From contig MKUN01000028.1 of assembly GCA_001897835.1 (NCBI GenBank), forward strand, positions 124,001 to 188,000: a DNA stretch of 64,000 bases. Reading direction: 5' to 3'. A model generated the notes under the pieces. The model made no database searches, had not been told where the DNA came from, and worked only from the letters and a program-made list of their open reading frames with translations. Positions 24,589 through 33,569 of the stretch are shown in pieces. Origin of the DNA: Bacteroidetes bacterium 46-16 (GTDB lineage: Bacteria > Bacteroidota > Bacteroidia > Chitinophagales > Chitinophagaceae). Made by a program: the position numbers and the translations under genes. The number at the start of each line of letters is the position of its first letter. The first letter of the stretch is position 1.

Positions 24589-27099
24589 TTATTCTTTGAT
24601 CACTTTGGCCAGGTAGCCTTCACAGGACACGAGGTAGATACCCGCAGGCCAATTGCGGGTATCTATGTCCACTTGTTTTTGCTTTGTATTTATGCGGCGT
24701 ATTTCCTGCCCGGTGGCATTATATACCTGCACCAGGCCTGTTTTGAGGGCTATACCCTGCAGGTCCACATGCAATATATGGCCAGCAGGGTTGGGCCAGG
24801 CCTTTATCATTCCACTGCTCTTTGCAAATACAGGCACACCGGCCACTGCCGACAGCTTACCCATCTTCATGCCATTCCCAAAGCTGCTCACCCATATTTC
24901 GCTGTTGTCGTATGGGTTGAAAAACACACGCTCGGGCTGGCGGAAGGGGTAGCTGTCTACAAGTGAGAATGTGGGATTGGCACTATTCATATTGCTGCTG
25001 TAGTTGAGGCCCTGTGTTTCCGTGGTCAGGTAAGCTACGCTGTCATATTGCGGATCGAAAGTAATGGAGGTTACCCTGTCGAATTGGTTGCCCGTGAGCT
25101 TGGTCCATGTTGTACCGCGGTTTGTGGTTTTATACAATCCGCCTTTTGGCCCGTTCGCATTGCCCCATGCGCTGAAAACGCAGGCATACCAGCTATCCTG
25201 GTTGGGGTCAGACGGATCTAATACAATATCTTTGGTCCAGTATTGCATATTGGGATCGCTCCTGTCGGCCCATGTGCCGCTTGCAGGATCGTAGAGAAAT
25301 ACACCTGAGCTTGCCGTAAAGCTGTTACCGTTTATCCTGCCCGAGAAAGTGCAGAGCACTTTACCGTCATTCAGCACTATGATGCTGGCAGGGTGACCTT
25401 CTGTACGTGGTGGCGCGGGTAGTTTGGTCCATGTGGCAAGGCCGCTATCCGACAGGTTATGTGTCACATATACCCCTCCTATACTCGTATCATGGTGTAT
25501 CACGCTGGCATACATGGTATTGGTGTCATTGGGATCAATGGCCAGCCAAAACACAGGATGATTGAACTGGTGCAATGGCTGCCATTGTGCACCGTGATTG
25601 TGGGAGAAGATGATCTTCCCGGTCGCATCAAAAGCATCCAGTTGGGCGTCTTTCAGCCTGGTGCTTTGATACATATCATGTACGTTCGATGCGCCGGCAT
25701 ACATAGTGCCATCGGGTGTTTTGGCGATTCGGTACACCGAGTTGGCCGCCACCCCGCCAAGGGGGTAGCCCCAGCTTTTACCGCTGTCATTGCTGCGTAT
25801 ACCTGCAATGTCACTGTAGCAGGCAAACATATCTTGAGGGCTTTCCCAGTCCACCTGCCAGCATGTGGTGTTCTCCAGTCCTATTGAATGGTAAAAGCCG
25901 TATTGCGGCGTTGGCGCAGCAGCAGCATGCTCGTCACTATTGCTTACATAAGCCTGTTTCCAGTTGGCTCCGCCATCACTGCTCACATGTACAAAACCAA
26001 AATCACCAAAGAGTACCTTATTTGGGTTATTTGGTGCAACTGCAATACCGAAGGCTGTTTCGCCCCAGCTCCATTGCTTATCACCGTTATATCCCTGCCA
26101 TCCGGTTATTATATTCTGGTTATTAATAGTATTGAATATGTGGCTCCAGCTGTTACCGCCATTGCTCGATTTTAGTATTACTTCGTTACCGATATGGCTG
26201 CCCCCTGCCAGGTACATGGTGTTTACATCATGCTCTGCCATAGCGGTATACATCACAAAGTCATTGGAGAAGTTGATACCGGTCGATGCAGCTACCCATG
26301 CTCCATTTGCATTATCCATGGTATATACGCCGGTTGCATAGCCATAATAGTCCCAGGGCATAATACCGTTGTACGTATTATTGTTAGCCCCGGTGATGCA
26401 TACAAAGCGCATCGTGCCTCCGTTCGCTGCACCGGCAAAGCTCCATATGGCATCGCTCCCGGGTATGCCTGTAGTGATCATGGTGCTGAACGATGTGCCC
26501 CCGTTGGTGGAGTATAATATGCCTTCGTTGGTACCTATATAAATACTGTCGCCGGTGTAGAATACACCACCCATGATGATGCCTGCCCCGTTATTGGTGG
26601 CCTGCTTCACCAGGGTGAAGGTGGCCCCGCTGTCCTGCGATATCACGATCTGGCCATAATAATTCATCAGCAGTTGGTTAGGCTTGTTATAGTTGGCGGC
26701 CATGCGGTATACGCCCCCCTGGTTGGCGTCAAAGCCCGGCAGTGCCGTCCAGGTATTGCCCCCGTCATTGGTCTTTACGGGGTAGCCCTCGTTACCATCA
26801 TTATAATTGCAGTAGGCTACATTGCTGTTGCTCGTGAATTCGTAGGTCGATACATTGAGCACAGCCAGCTTGCTGAAGTGTAATTGCGTATAGCTGTCAC
26901 CAAAATCGGTGCTGTGGAACAACTGGCTCATATCACAACTGATATAAAACTCATTGTCATTGGCCGGGTTGATCTTGGGGAAGAAGAGCGCCCCACCACC
27001 ACCTATACCCCTTGGCGCAAAGCTGGCAGGCTGTGCATCAGCCCATATTCCGCAGCATGTGAGTGCCACGATAAAAATTAAAGTAGCTTTTAGATACAT
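24589..27099 (-). CDS. Secreted Asp-box (BNR/sortilin-like) beta-propeller with T9SS domain
   Basis: 836 residues from the ATG at 27099, where MYLKATLIFIVALTCCGIWA is a clear signal peptide; the longer frame adds 26 unlikely residues. At least eight Asp-box motifs (S/T-x-D/N-x-G-x-T/S-W/F) are spread along the protein: TNDGGNTW, SQDSGATF, STNGGTSF, SSNGGNSW, SSDGGANW, SNDSGKSW, SHNHGAQW, TTNRGTTW. They predict one or two beta-propellers, as in VPS10/sortilin proteins or GH74 xyloglucanases. The opening GGGGALFFPKINPANDNEFY resembles GH74, but the catalytic Asp residues cannot be confirmed by eye. The last 75 residues (AWPNPAGH to LAKVIKE) are a type A T9SS sorting domain. Confidence 0.75.
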   Translation of the reverse strand: MYLKATLIFIVALTCCGIWADAQPASFAPRGIGGGGALFFPKINPANDNEFYISCDMSQLFHSTDFGDSYTQLHFSKLAVLNVSTYEFTSNSNVAYCNYNDGNEGYPVKTNDGGNTWTALPGFDANQGGVYRMAANYNKPNQLLMNYYGQIVISQDSGATFTLVKQATNNGAGIIMGGVFYTGDSIYIGTNEGILYSTNGGTSFSTMITTGIPGSDAIWSFAGAANGGTMRFVCITGANNNTYNGIMPWDYYGYATGVYTMDNANGAWVAASTGINFSNDFVMYTAMAEHDVNTMYLAGGSHIGNEVILKSSNGGNSWSHIFNTINNQNIITGWQGYNGDKQWSWGETAFGIAVAPNNPNKVLFGDFGFVHVSSDGGANWKQAYVSNSDEHAAAAPTPQYGFYHSIGLENTTCWQVDWESPQDMFACYSDIAGIRSNDSGKSWGYPLGGVAANSVYRIAKTPDGTMYAGASNVHDMYQSTRLKDAQLDAFDATGKIIFSHNHGAQWQPLHQFNHPVFWLAIDPNDTNTMYASVIHHDTSIGGVYVTHNLSDSGLATWTKLPAPPRTEGHPASIIVLNDGKVLCTFSGRINGNSFTASSGVFLYDPASGTWADRSDPNMQYWTKDIVLDPSDPNQDSWYACVFSAWGNANGPKGGLYKTTNRGTTWTKLTGNQFDRVTSITFDPQYDSVAYLTTETQGLNYSSNMNSANPTFSLVDSYPFRQPERVFFNPYDNSEIWVSSFGNGMKMGKLSAVAGVPVFAKSSGMIKAWPNPAGHILHVDLQGIALKTGLVQVYNATGQEIRRINTKQKQVDIDTRNWPAGIYLVSCEGYLAKVIKE

Positions 27100-27329
27100 A
27101 CGCTGATTTATTTTAAAATATTTATAAAGATGAATGGAAGGGCAGGCCGATAATTTAAAGCACAATAAATATGCCATTTTTTTTATTGTATAAATGTAGC
27201 AATAAAAAATTACGATTTAATTTATAAATACCCGAAGACATCGTATTTTCTTTTGATTTAAATAAGTATATAGTTAACTTTATTAACTAAATATTGAAAA
27301 TGTGAAAAAGATCATTTAAAAATTACCAT

Positions 27330-29045
27330 ATGAAAAAAATATACACCTTAAAAAATTTCCTGTTCCTCTCCGCTTTACTCCTTTTTGTTACCAGCCGGTC
27401 CCTCGCGGGAGGTATTATTAACTGCACGGTAACGGGCTCACCCTTTTGTGCCTGCGATGTTATTAATGTAGACTATAGTGTAAGCGGTATTCCCATCAAT
27501 CCCGGCAATGTATTCAACGTGCAGCTCAGCGATGCTACTGGCTCCTTTGCAGCACCCATCACTATCGGTACATTAGTATCCACTGCTACTACAGGCACCA
27601 TAGTATGCACCATACCATGTGCCACATTAGCGGGCACGGGTTACAGGGTAAGGGTAACATCCAGCAACAATGCCAGCACAGGTGCTTCTAATGGGGTCGA
27701 CCTGGTCATTAATGCACAGATCACACCCACTGCTAACTTAATCGTTTCACCTAACGATACTTTATGTGATCTGGCATCGGTTACATTTACCGCAAATGTC
27801 ACGAATGGCGGGCCATCTACTACATACCAGTGGGAGATAAATGGTAACCCGGTAGGAGGGAATACGCCAGCATATACCAGTAATACGCTTAATAACGGTG
27901 ATACGATATACTGCCTGGTGACCAGTAGCGATCCCTGTGCGGTTCCCGCACAGGTGTCTTCCGACACCGTGATAATGGTCATAGGCAGCACGGCGCTGGC
28001 AGGTTCCATTGGTAATACAGAGACCAATACTGTGAGCATAACCGCAGCTACTGATGTACATTATCCGGCCGATTGCGACCTTATGGCCTCGCTCACGCCA
28101 TCGGGGGCCAGCCCGCTTAATGGTAATACAACCGTGGCAGTGACCATAGACAATACGGTAAGCAATTATAATGGTCAGCCTTATGTACAGCGCCATTTCG
28201 ATCTTGAACCGGCCAACAATGCGGCTACCGCCACGGCCGATGTGGTACTTTATGCCTATCAAAGCGAGTTCGATGCCTACAATGTAGCGGCCGCCTCTGC
28301 CAGCCTGCCATTGCTGCCCACGGGCGCAGTGGATAATGGTAATGTACGGATCAGCCAGTTCCATGGCATAGGCACTGCGCCTGCTAATTATCCCGGCCCC
28401 GAAGTATTGATCACGCCCACAGTTAGCTGGGATGCCGTACATGGCTGGTGGGTGATGAGCTTCCCTGTTACGGGCTTTAGTGGTTTCTATATACATACGG
28501 CATATGGTCATCCTCTTTCTGTGAAGCTGGATGACATCATTGCGCGCAATGAAGGTGCTGTGAACCGGGTAGACTGGAAACGCTCGTCCGAAACCTCCGG
28601 TGATATATACACCCTGCAACACAGTGCTGATGGCAGTGCTTTTCTCGACCTGGCATTGGTAAAAGCTGATGGTGGTACCGCTTATAGCTACCTCGATGAG
28701 CATCCATACAATGGCATAAACTATTACCGCATACTGCTGCGCGATGCGGCCGGCAATATGGCCTATACCAAAGTGGTGAGCGCTGCGGTGCAGCACGGCA
28801 CGGGTTTCGATATCACCATTGCCCCCAACCCGGCACATAGCAGCATCACGGTGCGCAGCTACGGGCTGGAAAAAGCAAGCGGGACCATTACCATCAGCGA
28901 TATGACGGGCAGGACCTTATTGCAGCAGCAAGCCACAGGCAACAGCAGCACGGTCGATATCAGCGCATTGTCGCCGGGTATGTATATGCTCCGCTACAGC
29001 AGCGATGCCGGCAAGCGGAGTATCCGCTTTGAAAAGACCAAATGA
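27330..29045 (+). CDS. Secreted protein with T9SS sorting domain, Ig-like modules
   Basis: 571 residues with a signal peptide (MKKIYTLKNFLFLSALLLFV). The middle consists of Ser/Thr/Asn-rich beta modules; SVTFTANVTNGGPSTTYQWE looks like a PKD/Ig-like domain of surface adhesins. TYSYLDEHPYNGINYYRI-type sequence near residue 455 and the closing domain (IAPNPAHSSITVRS, then LSPGMYMLRYSS) form the type A T9SS sorting signal. No catalytic site is seen, so a structural or adhesive role is likely. A strong terminator follows. Confidence 0.75.
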   Translation: MKKIYTLKNFLFLSALLLFVTSRSLAGGIINCTVTGSPFCACDVINVDYSVSGIPINPGNVFNVQLSDATGSFAAPITIGTLVSTATTGTIVCTIPCATLAGTGYRVRVTSSNNASTGASNGVDLVINAQITPTANLIVSPNDTLCDLASVTFTANVTNGGPSTTYQWEINGNPVGGNTPAYTSNTLNNGDTIYCLVTSSDPCAVPAQVSSDTVIMVIGSTALAGSIGNTETNTVSITAATDVHYPADCDLMASLTPSGASPLNGNTTVAVTIDNTVSNYNGQPYVQRHFDLEPANNAATATADVVLYAYQSEFDAYNVAAASASLPLLPTGAVDNGNVRISQFHGIGTAPANYPGPEVLITPTVSWDAVHGWWVMSFPVTGFSGFYIHTAYGHPLSVKLDDIIARNEGAVNRVDWKRSSETSGDIYTLQHSADGSAFLDLALVKADGGTAYSYLDEHPYNGINYYRILLRDAAGNMAYTKVVSAAVQHGTGFDITIAPNPAHSSITVRSYGLEKASGTITISDMTGRTLLQQQATGNSSTVDISALSPGMYMLRYSSDAGKRSIRFEKTK

Positions 29046-29071
29046 TCTTCAGCGATAAACAAAAACTTCTG

Positions 29072-29107
29072 GCATGTCCTCCTTTCAATGGGGGGCATGC
29101 TTTTTTT
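29072..29107 (+). terminator. Intrinsic terminator
   Basis: GCATGTCCTCC pairs with GGGGGGCATGC (11 bp, two G-U) over a 7-base loop, followed by seven Ts at 29101-29107. It closes the T9SS cargo gene that ends at 29045. Confidence 0.85.
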
Positions 29108-29214
29108 GCGACCGGGATAATACTCGCACATACAGCAATTATGACATAGCTACGACATGCTCTATCAAATAATTGCGTATTTTTAATGTTTTACATGATA
29201 ACGTCATCGCTTAT

Positions 29215-31164
29215 ATGAAAAGGCCTCTATTGGTTATGTTTTTGTTGCTGGTCAATGCTGTAGTATATGCCCAGCAAAACAGGATGATCTCTTGCAGCTA
29301 CCTCAAACAGCATATGAACGCCGCCGCAAGGCCCACGGTCGCCAGCCCTGCTGAAGACGATTATGATGTGCAATATGTAAAGCTCGATCTCGCGGTTTCC
29401 AATACTTCTACCTACATCAGCGGCAATGCATTCACACGTGCCAAAGTGCTCAGTACCACCATGCCTGCTTATGTCTTCGAGCTTACAAGCCTGCTTACTA
29501 TCGACTCCCTGAAAGTGAACGGGCAATTGCGTACCGTTACCACTAGCGATTCTATAAGAACGGTAAGCCTGCCCACTGCGCTCAGCCAGGGCGATGTATT
29601 TACCGTACAGGTATTTTATCATGGGGCGCCGGTATACCAGCCGGGCTTTTACTCCGGCATCAGCAACGATGTATCACCTACATGGGGGGCGCAGGTCACC
29701 TATACTTTAAGTGAATCTTATCATGCATTGGGATGGTGGCCCTGCAAACAATCACTTACCGATAAGATAGATTCTGCCGACGTATGGATTACTGTCGATA
29801 CCGCGCTTAAGGCAGGTAGTAATGGCCTCCTGCAAAATGTAACCCCAATAGCACCCGGCAAGGCCCGTTATGAATGGAAAGAGCGTTACCCTATCGATTA
29901 TTATTTGATATCCTTCTCAGTTGCTCCATACGTCGACTACTCTTATTACATGCACTTTACCAATAGTAACGATTCTATGCTGGTGCAGAGCTATGTGTAT
30001 AACAACCCCCTTACTTTACCCTTTTTCAAAAATGATATTGATTCTACGGGTATGATGATCGATTATTTCTCTACCATCTACGGGCGTTACCCTTTTTGGA
30101 AGGAGAAGTACGGGCATTGTATGGCCCCGCTTAGTGGCGGTATGGAGCACCAGACAATGACCACACTGGGCTACTTTCATGGCACACTTACAGCTCATGA
30201 GCTCTCGCACCAGTGGTTTGGCGATAATGTTACCTGCGGTTCATGGGCCGATCTCTGGATGAACGAGGGCTTCGCTTCGTATTCCGAATATCTTTACGCT
30301 AATCATTTTTGGGGCCCGGATTCTGCATTCCTTTACATGAAGGATTTCCAGGACCACGTTATGGACGATCCCTCAGGTACGGTCTTCGTAGTGGACAGCC
30401 TGAACGAGAACAGGCTCTTTGATGGCCGGCTTACTTATGCAAAAGGTGCCTGCGTGGCGCATATGCTGCATTTCATTTGCGGCAACGACAGCACTTACTT
30501 CCAGGTATGTAAAAATTACCAGCAGCAGTTCTCAGGCGCTACCGGCACTACCGGTACACTGCAAGGCGTGGCAGAGGCTGTACTGGGACAAAACCTGGAT
30601 ACTTTTTTCAGCCAGTGGGTATATAAGGAAGGCTGGCCGGTATATGATGCCGTATGGGCGCAGGGCGGCAGCCAGGTAGTTGTTCGGCTTAACCAGTCAA
30701 CGGTCATGCCCGCTTCGGTACCGCTATTTATTACCCCCATCGAGCTGAAGTTCACCTCGGCAAACGGCGACACCACCATAAGGGTGGATAATTACGTAGC
30801 CTCACAGTATTACATTTTCAACTGGGATAAAACGGCCACAGGTATGCAGGTCGATCCGAACCGATGGCTGCTCAGGCAGGTGAACAGCGTGGTCAATGAT
30901 CCTGCGGTATTGCATGTACCCGGTGTAGCCAGGCAAAATTTTTCTGTTCAGCCCAATCCGGCCCACGATAGCTGGCAGCTCAGTGCCGTGCCCGAAAATA
31001 CCGCCCTCAGGCTGATGGATATTACAGGCCGCACGGTATGGCAAAGCAATAACCTCAATGCCTATAGTATCATCATACCTGCCGAATCATTACCTGCCGG
31101 TATGTACATACTGCAACTGACCGATAATGCTAAAACAACTGTTGTAAAACTGGAAAAACAATAA
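29215..31164 (+). CDS. M1-family metallopeptidase with T9SS domain (copy 1)
   Basis: 649 residues from the ATG at 29215 (MKRPLLVMFLLLVNAVVYA signal peptide); the longer frame begins with TTG. The N-terminal beta-sandwich of M1 enzymes is followed by GGMEHQ near residue 307, which stands for the GxMEN exopeptidase motif. HELSHQWFGD with NEGFAS 18 residues later is the HExxH-x18-E zinc site. LTYAKGACVAHML carries the catalytic Tyr. The active site is complete. The C-terminus (VQPNPAHDSW to TTVVKLEKQ) is a type A T9SS signal. A secreted aminopeptidase is the likely role. The next gene, 5 bp downstream, is its duplicate. Confidence 0.88.
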   Translation: MKRPLLVMFLLLVNAVVYAQQNRMISCSYLKQHMNAAARPTVASPAEDDYDVQYVKLDLAVSNTSTYISGNAFTRAKVLSTTMPAYVFELTSLLTIDSLKVNGQLRTVTTSDSIRTVSLPTALSQGDVFTVQVFYHGAPVYQPGFYSGISNDVSPTWGAQVTYTLSESYHALGWWPCKQSLTDKIDSADVWITVDTALKAGSNGLLQNVTPIAPGKARYEWKERYPIDYYLISFSVAPYVDYSYYMHFTNSNDSMLVQSYVYNNPLTLPFFKNDIDSTGMMIDYFSTIYGRYPFWKEKYGHCMAPLSGGMEHQTMTTLGYFHGTLTAHELSHQWFGDNVTCGSWADLWMNEGFASYSEYLYANHFWGPDSAFLYMKDFQDHVMDDPSGTVFVVDSLNENRLFDGRLTYAKGACVAHMLHFICGNDSTYFQVCKNYQQQFSGATGTTGTLQGVAEAVLGQNLDTFFSQWVYKEGWPVYDAVWAQGGSQVVVRLNQSTVMPASVPLFITPIELKFTSANGDTTIRVDNYVASQYYIFNWDKTATGMQVDPNRWLLRQVNSVVNDPAVLHVPGVARQNFSVQPNPAHDSWQLSAVPENTALRLMDITGRTVWQSNNLNAYSIIIPAESLPAGMYILQLTDNAKTTVVKLEKQ

Positions 31165-31169
31165 ACATC

Positions 31170-33131
31170 ATGCTTTTGAAACGGCTCTTTCTACCCTTTA
31201 TTTTACTTTGCTGTATGTCGCAGGCCGGTGCGCAGTCTGCCGATCCGGCCGATCTCTGTGCGCAGTCGCGTATAGCGCACCACGATCCTTTAGGCAAAGC
31301 TACAACAGCTACCCCCGAAGAAGATTATTATGATGTGCATTATGTGAAGTTCGATCTGCAGATGAACGATACCAGCACTTATACCCGCGGCAACGTTACC
31401 ACCTATGCTACGGTGGTCACACCAACCATGAGCGTGTATGCTTTTGAGCTGGATACTACCCAGGTCATCGATTCTGCGAAGTATAACAGCCAGCTTATCG
31501 CAGTGCAAACCAATGGGCCCATAAGGACGATTAATCTGCCCTCAACGCTCAACCAGGGCGATCCATTCAATGTACAGGTATTTTATCATGGCTATCCATT
31601 GCCCGCCCAGCCAGGTTTCTTCACGGCTATGACTCATGCGATAACTGGTACAGGTGTTGAAATGCTTTATACCGTTAGCGACCCATATGTAGCAAGGAGC
31701 TGGTGGCCCTGCAAACAATCTGTTACGGATAAGATAGATTCTGTCACCATGTGGGTTACCGTGCCCGATGGACAAAGGGTAGGTAGCAATGGTCTGCTTG
31801 GGTCGGTCACTACACCGGTAGCCGGTTTCAAACAATACAGGTGGGCCACGCACTATGCTATCGACTATTATTTGATATCACTGGCTATAGCCCCCTATTT
31901 CGATTACTCTTATTATGTACATTTTGATAATAGCCCCGACTCCATGCTGGTGCAGAATTATTTTTACGATTCTGCCACCTTCATGCCGGCATACAAAGCC
32001 AATTTTGACAGCGTAGGCTTGATGATCAATTATCTCTCCAGCCTCTTTGGCCGTTATCCTTTCGATCATGAAAAATATGGCCATTGCTACACCACCCTGC
32101 AGGGTGGCATGGAGCACCAGACCATGACCACTATCGGTGTTACAAACACAGAACTCATTTGCCATGAACTGGGGCACCAGTGGTTCGGCGATCATGTTAC
32201 CTATGCCGACTGGCACCAGGTATGGCTGAGCGAAGGTTTTGCGACTTATTGCGAACAATTATACCGTACGCATTTCTGGGGGCCGGCAGCAGGCCTTGCT
32301 TACCGTACCAATCAATACAATAATGTGATGGGCCCTAACGGTGGTAAAGTGTATATCGACGATACCACCAGTGTCATTCATCTTTTCGATCCGAGACTGG
32401 TATACAAAAAAGCGGCTGCCGTCATACATATGCTGCGTTTCCGTGCTCCTGCCGACAGCGTGTTCTGGAATGTGCTGAAGACCTACCAGCAAACCTATGC
32501 CTTCGGCAATGCATCTACCGATGATTTCAAAGCAACAGCTGAGGCTGCCTATGGTCAAAACCTCGATACTTTTTTCAACCAGTGGATATATGGCGAAGGC
32601 TATATAAAATATGCCGTGCGTTGGGCGCAGGATGGCAATATGGTTGTTATCAAGCTCACGCAGACCACTTCTATGCCTTCATCTGTTCCGCTCTTCTCCA
32701 CACCGCTTGAGATACAGTTGCATACCACGCAGGGCGATACGACCATAAAAGTATATAACGAAGTTGCAGAGCAGTATTATTTCGCTTACGTATCCGATTC
32801 TGTGACTGGCATAACCATCGACCCCAACAACTGGATACTGGATAAAGTACTCAGCAATACCCACGACCAGGCGCTCCTGGGTGTTAATGAAACGAAACTC
32901 AATGCATTTAAGGCATATCCCAATCCCACCCGCAGCGACTGGAATATCGACGGCCTGCCTGCAAACAATACTGTAGTGCTCAGCGATATAAATGGCAAGG
33001 TATTATGGCAGGGCAATAGCGGCAATGGTAAGCTTGTGATACCGGGCAGGCAATTACCGGCCGGTCTTTACACACTGAAACTGGTGAGCGCGGAAGGTAA
33101 GAATGAAACGATCTTGCTTCAGCATCTATAA
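31170..33131 (+). CDS. M1-family metallopeptidase with T9SS domain (copy 2)
   Basis: 653 residues, signal peptide MLLKRLFLPFILLCCMSQAGA. It is collinear with the preceding protein throughout: EEDYYDVHYVKFDLQMN against EDDYDVQYVKLDLAVS near the start, the same GGMEHQ, HELGHQWFGD with SEGFAT, and LVYKKAAAVIHML for the Tyr region. All zinc ligands and the Tyr are kept, so both copies should be active. The C-terminal sorting domain has diverged more. The two share one transcript, which ends at the hairpin at 33143-33184. Confidence 0.88.
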   Translation: MLLKRLFLPFILLCCMSQAGAQSADPADLCAQSRIAHHDPLGKATTATPEEDYYDVHYVKFDLQMNDTSTYTRGNVTTYATVVTPTMSVYAFELDTTQVIDSAKYNSQLIAVQTNGPIRTINLPSTLNQGDPFNVQVFYHGYPLPAQPGFFTAMTHAITGTGVEMLYTVSDPYVARSWWPCKQSVTDKIDSVTMWVTVPDGQRVGSNGLLGSVTTPVAGFKQYRWATHYAIDYYLISLAIAPYFDYSYYVHFDNSPDSMLVQNYFYDSATFMPAYKANFDSVGLMINYLSSLFGRYPFDHEKYGHCYTTLQGGMEHQTMTTIGVTNTELICHELGHQWFGDHVTYADWHQVWLSEGFATYCEQLYRTHFWGPAAGLAYRTNQYNNVMGPNGGKVYIDDTTSVIHLFDPRLVYKKAAAVIHMLRFRAPADSVFWNVLKTYQQTYAFGNASTDDFKATAEAAYGQNLDTFFNQWIYGEGYIKYAVRWAQDGNMVVIKLTQTTSMPSSVPLFSTPLEIQLHTTQGDTTIKVYNEVAEQYYFAYVSDSVTGITIDPNNWILDKVLSNTHDQALLGVNETKLNAFKAYPNPTRSDWNIDGLPANNTVVLSDINGKVLWQGNSGNGKLVIPGRQLPAGLYTLKLVSAEGKNETILLQHL

Positions 33132-33142
33132 TACATATACAG

Positions 33143-33184
33143 AAAATAAAGGCCCCGCATTATTATAATGCGGGGCCTTTATTT
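33143..33184. terminator. Bidirectional intrinsic terminator
   Basis: An almost uninterrupted palindrome of about 40 bases: AAAATAAAGGCCCCGCATTA and its complement, with A-rich left and T-rich right ends. It serves the M1 operon on the plus strand and the small gene at 33203 on the minus strand. Confidence 0.85.
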
Positions 33185-33202
33185 TACCGCTCTTCCTTTC
33201 CG

Positions 33203-33397
33203 CTACAGATCGTAAAAGTCGAGACCGGTTACCTGTATCAGGTGTTTTACGTAATCAAGTATTTCCAGCATATCATTGCTGTTCCTTATTTTCTCACGAA
33301 TGTATATGAGGGTCTCAATATCATCGTCGGATAGTTTTTTAGGACGCATGTTTATGACGTTACTAATGCTGGTGATCAATTGCTCTTTAGACTTCAT
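33203..33397 (-). CDS. Small helical protein of unknown function
   Basis: 64 residues, MKSKEQLITSISNVINM followed by KLSDDDIETLIYIREKIRN, all predicted alpha-helical and charged. Codon use and the start (Met-Lys-Ser-Lys) look real. No motif is recognised. It is flanked by terminators on both sides, so it is its own unit. Confidence 0.5.
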   Translation of the reverse strand: MKSKEQLITSISNVINMRPKKLSDDDIETLIYIREKIRNSNDMLEILDYVKHLIQVTGLDFYDL

Positions 33398-33517
33398 TGT
33401 TTTTCAATTCTAAGGGGATTGATGAGAAACAATTGGCGTAAAATATAAAAAATATCTAATTTTTATTAATTATAGATTAATAATACGGAAAAATTCATGA
33501 ATAAAAACGTAAAATTA

Positions 33518-33544
33518 AAAAGTGCCCCTGAAAAGGGCACTTTT
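33518..33544 (-). terminator. Intrinsic terminator of gcvP
   Basis: AAAAGTGCCC and GGGCACTTTT form a 10-bp stem with a 7-base loop, followed on the minus strand by TTAATTTTA. It lies 26 bases past the gcvP stop. Confidence 0.8.
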
Positions 33545-33569
33545 ATGATATTTGATTAGATATTGAGAC

